Source: Muribaculaceae bacterium (GTDB taxonomy: Bacteria > Bacteroidota > Bacteroidia > Bacteroidales > Muribaculaceae). From it: a stretch of 64,000 nucleotides of DNA. The notes under the pieces were generated by a model. It had not been told where the DNA came from. It worked only from the letters and a program-made list of their open reading frames with translations, and searched no databases. Positions 59,011 to 64,000 of this stretch are shown here, one piece after another; positions within the stretch are counted from its first letter, which is position 1, and each line of letters opens with the position of its first letter. The stretch is taken from contig VSPG01000004.1 in NCBI GenBank assembly GCA_009775265.1, positions 1 to 64,000 on the forward strand, in the 5' to 3' direction. The translations under genes and the position numbers were made by a program.

Positions 59011-60276
59011 ATGGAATTAAAAAGAGTTGTCGTAACCGGTCTCGGCGCCATTTCCCCCATCGGCAACGACGTGGCCACAACGTGGCACAACGCCGTAGAG
59101 GGCAAAAGCGGCGCAGGCCCTATTACACACTTTGACGCCTCCAAGTTCAAAACGCAGTTTGCCTGCGAAGTAAAGGACTACGACCCCGCAGCCCACTTCG
59201 ATCGCAAAAAGCTGCGCCAGCTCGACCTGTACGCTCAGTATGCAATTGTTGCAGCTCGTCAGGCCGTAGCCGACGCCGGACTCGAGAGCGACGAAAGTCT
59301 CAATAAAAACCGCGTAGGCGTAATCGTTGCCGCCGGTATAGGCGGCCTCCACACTTTCGAGGAAGAAGCGGGCTATTATGCCCTCAACGAAGCCAACGGT
59401 CCCAAGTACAACCCGTTCTTCATTCCCAAGATGATTGCCGACATCGCCTCGGGCCACATTTCCATGGAATATGGCTACCATGGCCCCAACTTCGGCACAG
59501 TGTCGGCTTGCGCATCGTCCAACAACGCCATCATCGACGCTTTCAACCTCATACGCCTCGGCAAGGCCGACGTCATCCTCAGCGGTGGCGCGGAAGCAGC
59601 CATCTACCCTGCAGGCGTCGGCGGTTTCAACTCGATGCACGCTCTGTCAACCCGAAACGACAGCCCCGAAACGGCTTCGCGCCCATTCAGTGCCAGCCGC
59701 GACGGCTTCGTGATGGGAGAAGGTTCGGCTGTACTTGTGCTTGAGGAGCTCGAACATGCTTTGGCCCGTGGAGCGAAAATCTATGCCGAAGTGGCGGGCG
59801 GAGGCCTCTCTGCCGACGCATACCACCTGACGGCCACCCACCCCGAAGGCCTTGGCGCAATACTCGCCATGACCAACGCTCTCGAGGATGCCGGAATGCA
59901 GCCCGAAGATATTGACTACATCAATGTCCATGGCACATCCACCCCCGTAGGCGACATCTCCGAGGTGAAAGCCATCAAGGAAGTGTTCGGCGAACATGCC
60001 TACAAACTCAACATCTCGTCCACCAAGTCGATGACCGGACACCTTCTCGGTGCTACCGGCGCACTTGAGGCCATGTTCAGCGTGAAGGCCGTGCAGGAGG
60101 ATATTGTTCCTCCCACTATCAACCACATGCCCGACGACCTCGACGAAAACATCGACTACAACCTCAACTTCACATTTGACCGCGCACAGAACCGTCCGGT
60201 TCGCGCCGCCCTGTCCAACTCTTTCGGTTTCGGCGGCCACAATGCCACCGTCATTGTGAAAAAATTCGAGAAATAA
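59011..60276 (+). CDS. fabF: Beta-ketoacyl-ACP synthase II
   Basis: FabF (421 residues) condenses malonyl-ACP with acyl-ACP and governs temperature-dependent chain length. The Cys-His-His triad is Cys167 in SACASSNN, His307 in NVHGTSTP and His344 in TGHLLGATG. It begins MELKRVVVTGLGAISPIGND and ends FGFGGHNATVIVKK. Cotranscribed with acpP. Confidence 0.97.
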   Translation: MELKRVVVTGLGAISPIGNDVATTWHNAVEGKSGAGPITHFDASKFKTQFACEVKDYDPAAHFDRKKLRQLDLYAQYAIVAARQAVADAGLESDESLNKNRVGVIVAAGIGGLHTFEEEAGYYALNEANGPKYNPFFIPKMIADIASGHISMEYGYHGPNFGTVSACASSNNAIIDAFNLIRLGKADVILSGGAEAAIYPAGVGGFNSMHALSTRNDSPETASRPFSASRDGFVMGEGSAVLVLEELEHALARGAKIYAEVAGGGLSADAYHLTATHPEGLGAILAMTNALEDAGMQPEDIDYINVHGTSTPVGDISEVKAIKEVFGEHAYKLNISSTKSMTGHLLGATGALEAMFSVKAVQEDIVPPTINHMPDDLDENIDYNLNFTFDRAQNRPVRAALSNSFGFGGHNATVIVKKFEK

Positions 60277-60304
60277 GCCGTAGGCTAAACAAAAACCATT
60301 ACTT

Positions 60305-60341
60305 GCGGGTGCGACAAAACGACGTCGCGCCCGCTCTTTTT
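60305..60341 (+). terminator. Terminator after fabF
   Basis: GCGGGTGCGAC pairs with GTCGCGCCCGC (11 bp, one G-T) and CTCTTTTT follows. It overlaps the end of convergent pncB. Confidence 0.8.
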
Positions 60342-60344
60342 ATC

Positions 60345-61550
60345 TCACAGCGGCATATGCAACGCTTCCTTGAAGCGCCGCACCACTTCCGGCCGGCCGG
60401 TGTACTTGCCCGCGTCCTCACTCAGCTTGCAGGTATCGTTGTAGAACGTCCATGACTCGGTGATTTTTGCAGCAAACAGCTTTATAACTATGTTCAGAGG
60501 CTTTACTCCCGGAAAATCGTTTGTAAAATGCGTACCTATGCCATACGACGGCAGGCACTTGCCTGCAGCATAACGTTGCAGCGCTATCGCCGCATCTGTG
60601 TCCAGGGCATTGCTGAACACCACCTGCTTCGACGACGGGTCTATGCCTAACGAACGGTATTTCGCCACAATCTTGTCGAGTTCGGCATAATTATCCCCGC
60701 TGTCTACGCGCAACCCTTTGAACATGTTTGCGTAATCCTCCGAGAAGTTCAGGCTGAATATATCCCATCCATAAGTATCGTACAGAAATGTCCCCAACGC
60801 ACCGCGGAAAGTAGACGACCATGTGCGCATCGCAATATAGTTCGCCATCTGCGGGCCATAAATGCCTGCAAGCGCACATATAAGTTCGTGGGCCATGGTG
60901 CCGATAGGTTTAAGGTCGTATTTCATGGCCAGATAGACATTGCTTGTGCCCGTAAAACGTCCCGGTCCGGACGACACCGCACCATATTCCGCCATTGCGC
61001 GCACCGATGTGTCCTGAGCCTCGAACGAAGCCCGTCGCCTGGTGCCGAAATCACTGAAATAACATCCGGCATCTATGAGACGCTGCGCTTTTTCCTTGGA
61101 GCGCAGGTAGTGGCCGTTGTAATCAAGTTGTCCGGCCTGCCCTGTCATCTCGTAATAAAGTTCGGAAATAATGGCCAGTACTTTGACTTCGAGCAAAATC
61201 GTGCTGCTCCACGGACCCTCGAAAGCGACACTCAGACGGCCTTCATCATCCTGCCGCACCTCGACCTGCCACCTGTCGTAGCGGAAACCCTTCAGGAAAG
61301 TGTAGAACCATACAGGGATGTACGGGCATCTGCGTTTCATGTATTCTATTTCGTCTTCCGTCACAACCACGCCCTCAAGCAACGCGACCTGCCGTTGCAA
61401 CTCGGATCCGAATCCGGGCGGATAGCATGTGCCGGCGCGGTCGACAAAAGAGTATTTCACCTGCGCACGCGGATAATTGTCTATCACAGCGCAGCACATC
61501 GTGAATTTATACAAATCGTCGTCGGTAAAATGGGTTATTATCTGTCGCAT
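60345..61550 (-). CDS. pncB: Nicotinate phosphoribosyltransferase
   Basis: PncB (401 residues) makes nicotinate mononucleotide in NAD salvage. It begins MRQIITHFTDDDLYKFTMCC and contains YSFVDRAGTCYPPGFG, FGTRRRASFEAQDTS, GTSNVYLAMKYDLKPIGTMA (with the phosphorylatable His region) and DSGDNYAELDKIV. Length is that of E. coli PncB. Its upstream region is shared with the divergent DUF389 promoter; no clear promoter of its own is seen. Confidence 0.95.
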   Translation of the reverse strand: MRQIITHFTDDDLYKFTMCCAVIDNYPRAQVKYSFVDRAGTCYPPGFGSELQRQVALLEGVVVTEDEIEYMKRRCPYIPVWFYTFLKGFRYDRWQVEVRQDDEGRLSVAFEGPWSSTILLEVKVLAIISELYYEMTGQAGQLDYNGHYLRSKEKAQRLIDAGCYFSDFGTRRRASFEAQDTSVRAMAEYGAVSSGPGRFTGTSNVYLAMKYDLKPIGTMAHELICALAGIYGPQMANYIAMRTWSSTFRGALGTFLYDTYGWDIFSLNFSEDYANMFKGLRVDSGDNYAELDKIVAKYRSLGIDPSSKQVVFSNALDTDAAIALQRYAAGKCLPSYGIGTHFTNDFPGVKPLNIVIKLFAAKITESWTFYNDTCKLSEDAGKYTGRPEVVRRFKEALHMPL

Positions 61551-61606
61551 ACATTTTTGATTTTGTTTCGCACCCTATTAAAAATACAAATTTGACAATT
61601 ACATTG

Positions 61607-61638
61607 TTTGCCGCTAAAAAGTTTTCACGTAATTTTGC
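61607..61638 (+). promoter_or_regulatory. Promoter of the DUF389 gene
   Basis: TTTG at 61607-61610 and TAATTTTGC at 61630-61638 with 19 bases between, about 18 bases before the start. Confidence 0.75.
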
Positions 61639-61656
61639 AGTTGCAAAACAACCTTC

Positions 61657-63009
61657 ATGAACATCAAGAACTGGAATAGCATAATCGACTCGCTGTCAAA
61701 TTATTTCTCGCTCAACGGATACATACTGTCCCAGAACGAGACCGAACAGTCCATCCGCGAAGGAATCACTTTCCGCGGCCCGAACATACTGATTCTGATT
61801 TTCGCCATATTCATTGCTTCGCTGGGTCTGAACACCAATTCCACAGCCGTAATAATCGGCGCCATGCTTATTTCGCCGCTAATGGGACCGATTATCGGAA
61901 TCGGTCTTGCCGTAGGCACCGAAGATTTCGAACTGCTGAAACGCTCAGCGCGCAACCTTGCCGTAGCCGCCGGCTTTTCAGTAATCACGTCCACTATATA
62001 TTTCCTCATTTCGCCCGTGAGCGAAGGGCACTCCGAACTTCTCGCCCGCACTTCGCCCACCATCTACGACGTATTCATAGGATTTTTCGGCGGATTTGCC
62101 GGCATCATAGCCATTGCGGCCAAAAACAAAGGCAACGTGATTCCGGGCGTGGCTATCGCCACAGCCCTCATGCCTCCTCTGTGCACCGTAGGCTTCGGAC
62201 TCGCCACATGGCAGTGGAACTATTTTCTCGGCGCCCTCTATCTATTCCTCATCAACTCCATTTACATTGCGCTCGCCACATTCATAGGCATCAAGCTTAT
62301 GAAATTCTCGCGGCACGTCGTAGAGCCATCTCCACGCGCCCGGCGCGTACGCAAATTTGTCTACATAATCGCCGTTCTCACCCTGCTCCCGTCGGTTTAT
62401 CTGACATACCGCATGCTCGGGCAGGAGCGTTTCGAGATGAACGCTTCGCGTTTCGTGGCCGAGGAGTTCAGTTTCCCGTCAACACAGGTACTCAGCCATT
62501 CAGCAACGGACGTAAGCGGCCAGCGCACAATATCCGTCACACTTATAGGAAAAATCCTCCCGCAGGATTCCGTCACTCTCGCCCTTAGCTCGCGCCTGCG
62601 CTTTTATGGCCTGCAGGGCACCAGACTCAACATAGTGCAGGGCGATTCACCAGATTTGTCATCCATCACAGGACGCTCGTCCACGGAAATACTGGAATTC
62701 GCACAGCAATCGATAGCACAGAAACAGGAGACAATAGACTCTCTCGAAGCCGTGCTCGCTTATCGCCGCATGAACGACACCGTGGTGGCGCGACTCGCAC
62801 CGGAGCTACGTGTGATATTTCCTCAGGTCGCTGACATAGCCGTCACGCGCGCCGTATTCGGCAACACCGCCACCGACAGACTTGACACCGTAAACGTGGC
62901 ACTCGTAAAATACAGCAAACCGCTACCGGCAGCCAAAGCCACCGAACTTAGAAAATACCTGCAAGCGCGCCTCCAAAGCGATTCGCTGCTGCTGCAGACA
63001 ATGAAATAA
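61657..63009 (+). CDS. DUF389 membrane protein
   Basis: The 450-residue protein matches the DUF389/TIGR00341 family. The conserved N-terminal membrane part (about 35-240) contains GLNTNSTAVIIGAMLISPLMGPIIGIGLA (part), FFGGFAGIIAIAAKNKGNVIPGVAIATALMPPLCTVGFG (part) and about six hydrophobic spans. The C-terminal ~200 residues are soluble and periplasmic or cytoplasmic, with a coiled region near AQQSIAQKQETIDSLEAVLA. The function is unknown. It is a single gene with a promoter and a shared terminator. Confidence 0.85.
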   Translation: MNIKNWNSIIDSLSNYFSLNGYILSQNETEQSIREGITFRGPNILILIFAIFIASLGLNTNSTAVIIGAMLISPLMGPIIGIGLAVGTEDFELLKRSARNLAVAAGFSVITSTIYFLISPVSEGHSELLARTSPTIYDVFIGFFGGFAGIIAIAAKNKGNVIPGVAIATALMPPLCTVGFGLATWQWNYFLGALYLFLINSIYIALATFIGIKLMKFSRHVVEPSPRARRVRKFVYIIAVLTLLPSVYLTYRMLGQERFEMNASRFVAEEFSFPSTQVLSHSATDVSGQRTISVTLIGKILPQDSVTLALSSRLRFYGLQGTRLNIVQGDSPDLSSITGRSSTEILEFAQQSIAQKQETIDSLEAVLAYRRMNDTVVARLAPELRVIFPQVADIAVTRAVFGNTATDRLDTVNVALVKYSKPLPAAKATELRKYLQARLQSDSLLLQTMK

Positions 63010-63010
63010 T

Positions 63011-63040
63011 AAAAAGCCGGGATTTGCATCCCGGCTTTTT
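63011..63040. terminator. Bidirectional terminator between the DUF389 gene and eda
   Basis: AAAAAGCCGGGAT pairs perfectly with ATCCCGGCTTTTT around TTGC. T-runs are present on both strands, so both convergent transcripts end here. Confidence 0.9.
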
Positions 63041-63057
63041 TATTCATATTGCCCTTT

Positions 63058-63720
63058 TCAGCATCCGGCTATTATAGCCAATGCTTCATGGCACTTGTCT
63101 GTGATATAACTCCAGTCTGCTGCGGCTATTCGCTCCTTGGGAAACAGTTTGGAACCCATGCCCACGCAATAGACTCCGGCTGAGAACCAAGCTCGCAGAT
63201 TATCCTCTGTGGGTTCCACTCCGCCTGTCACCATCAGCTTGCTCCAAGGCATCGGAGCGAGTAGCCCTTTGACGAACTTCGGGCCGAGCACATCGCCGGG
63301 AAACACTTTGCAAAGGTCGCATCCTGCCTCCTGTGCGAATCCCACTTCCGAAACCGTTCCGCAGCCGGGCGTGTAGGCCACCAGCCGGCGGTTGCACACA
63401 CGCGCCACCTCGGGGTTGAACAGAGGACCCACCACAAAGCATGCCCCGAGCTGGAGGTAAAGAGCCGCCGTAGCAGGGTCCACTATAGAACCTACGCCCA
63501 AAGCCATTTCCGGGCACTCCGCAGCGGCATATTTCACGAGTTCGCCGAAAATCTCATGTGCGAAGTCGCCACGATTGGTAAACTCGAATGCACGCACGCC
63601 TCCTTCATAGCAGGCTTTCAACACATGCTTGGCCACTTCGGCATCTTTATGATAAAACACCGGTACCATACGCGTGCCGCCTATCTTGGCCATTACGGCC
63701 TGTTTGTCGAATCTTGCCAT
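63058..63720 (-). CDS. eda: 2-keto-3-deoxy-6-phosphogluconate aldolase (Eda family)
   Basis: The 220-residue aldolase splits KDPG to pyruvate and glyceraldehyde-3-phosphate. The start MARFDKQAVMAKIGGTRMVP is used; 21 extra codons upstream to 63783 overlap kdgK and carry no recognised motif. The Glu/Arg pair of the active site lies in FEFTNRG, and the Schiff-base Lys in CKVFPG; GVGSIVDPATA matches the phosphate site. kdgK stops 4 bases before, so eda and kdgK form one unit for hexuronate use. Confidence 0.92.
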   Translation of the reverse strand: MARFDKQAVMAKIGGTRMVPVFYHKDAEVAKHVLKACYEGGVRAFEFTNRGDFAHEIFGELVKYAAAECPEMALGVGSIVDPATAALYLQLGACFVVGPLFNPEVARVCNRRLVAYTPGCGTVSEVGFAQEAGCDLCKVFPGDVLGPKFVKGLLAPMPWSKLMVTGGVEPTEDNLRAWFSAGVYCVGMGSKLFPKERIAAADWSYITDKCHEALAIIAGC

Positions 63721-63724
63721 ATTG

Positions 63725-64000
63725 TTATCGCTGTACGCGGCCGTTGGCATTGCCTCCGGCCAAGGATTGAACTTCCGCTGCACTGACGAGGTTGAAATCG
63801 CCGGGGATGGTATGCTTCAGAGCCGATGCGGCCACTGCGAATTCGAGTGCCTCTCCTTGCGACTTCATGGTAAGCAACCCGTGGATGAGTCCGCCGGAGA
63901 AAGAATCACCGCCGCCCACACGGTCTATAATCGGGAATATGTCATAACGTTTCGATTCATAGAACTCCTCGCCATTGTATATCATGGCCTTCCATCCGTT
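63725..64000 (-). CDS. kdgK: 2-keto-3-deoxygluconate kinase, partial (C-terminal end)
   Basis: The gene runs off the right edge; its first part is missing. What remains (about 92 residues) shows the PfkB signature DRVGGGDSFSGGLIHGLL with the catalytic Asp in GGGDSF, and the FAVAASALKHTIPGDFN helix. It phosphorylates 2-keto-3-deoxygluconate to KDPG, the substrate of the next gene (eda). Assignment rests on the signature and on the eda neighbour. Confidence 0.85.
   Translation of the reverse strand, partial: NGWKAMIYNGEEFYESKRYDIFPIIDRVGGGDSFSGGLIHGLLTMKSQGEALEFAVAASALKHTIPGDFNLVSAAEVQSLAGGNANGRVQR

Overview
The window comes from a Bacteroidota genome, most likely order Bacteroidales. I infer this from the recurring promoter form TTTG-N19-21-TAnnTTTGC, weak or absent Shine-Dalgarno sequences, C-terminal type IX secretion (T9SS) sorting domains, a GldB-type lipoprotein and the DUF4270/short GT5 pair. 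The base composition is only moderately AT-rich, which would suit Muribaculaceae or a relative better than Bacteroides, but I cannot settle the family from sequence alone.

Region 1 (1-950): a short TfoX N-domain protein and a GNAT acetyltransferase on the plus strand. Region 2 (968-19440): a 33-gene minus-strand run from rpsL to rplQ that fuses the str, S10, spc and alpha operons (rpsL-rpsG-fusA-rpsJ ... secY-map-infA-rpmJ-rpsM-rpsK-rpsD-rpoA-rplQ). It has one clear promoter upstream of rpsL and a terminator after rplQ. A 284-base spacer before rpsD is closed by a long-range 14-bp helix and looks like an autoregulatory leader RNA. tuf and rpoBC are not part of the run.

Region 3 (19800-26740): tRNA-Val, a GldB-like lipoprotein and a secreted GH13 enzyme, a roughly 265-nt independently transcribed structured RNA with its own promoter and terminator (possibly 6S-like), rpsU with a structured 3' region, an SGNH hydrolase, and a single-gene HrgA-like candidate nuclease. 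Region 4 (26785-36900): a very large beta-helix plus leucine-rich-repeat secreted protein, rplU-rpmA, a degenerate thioredoxin-fold protein with Tpx, a ROK sugar kinase, tRNA-Thr, and the DUF4270/short glycogen synthase pair.

Region 5 (37026-43180): a thiol-reduction and housekeeping cluster (two DsbD-type genes, mazG, topB, a small Cys-rich membrane protein, a VanX-like dipeptidase). Region 6 (43280-52800): a GT2 glycosyltransferase behind a leader terminator, queA, a UvrD-like helicase, a GH31 glycosidase, a small lipoprotein and a C10 protease. Region 7 (52950-64000): an overlapping S9A peptidase/lipoprotein/MBL hydrolase/phosphoethanolamine transferase operon, acpP-fabF, pncB, a DUF389 membrane protein, and the 2-keto-3-deoxygluconate pair eda-kdgK (kdgK cut by the window edge).

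Functionally the window mixes core translation with alpha-glucan use (GH13, GH31, ROK kinase, GT5), envelope and secreted proteins exported by T9SS, and redox maintenance. The most interesting unexplained items are the structured RNAs (3149-3438, 23841-24105, 24175-24324), the GT2 leader terminator, and the HrgA-like protein.
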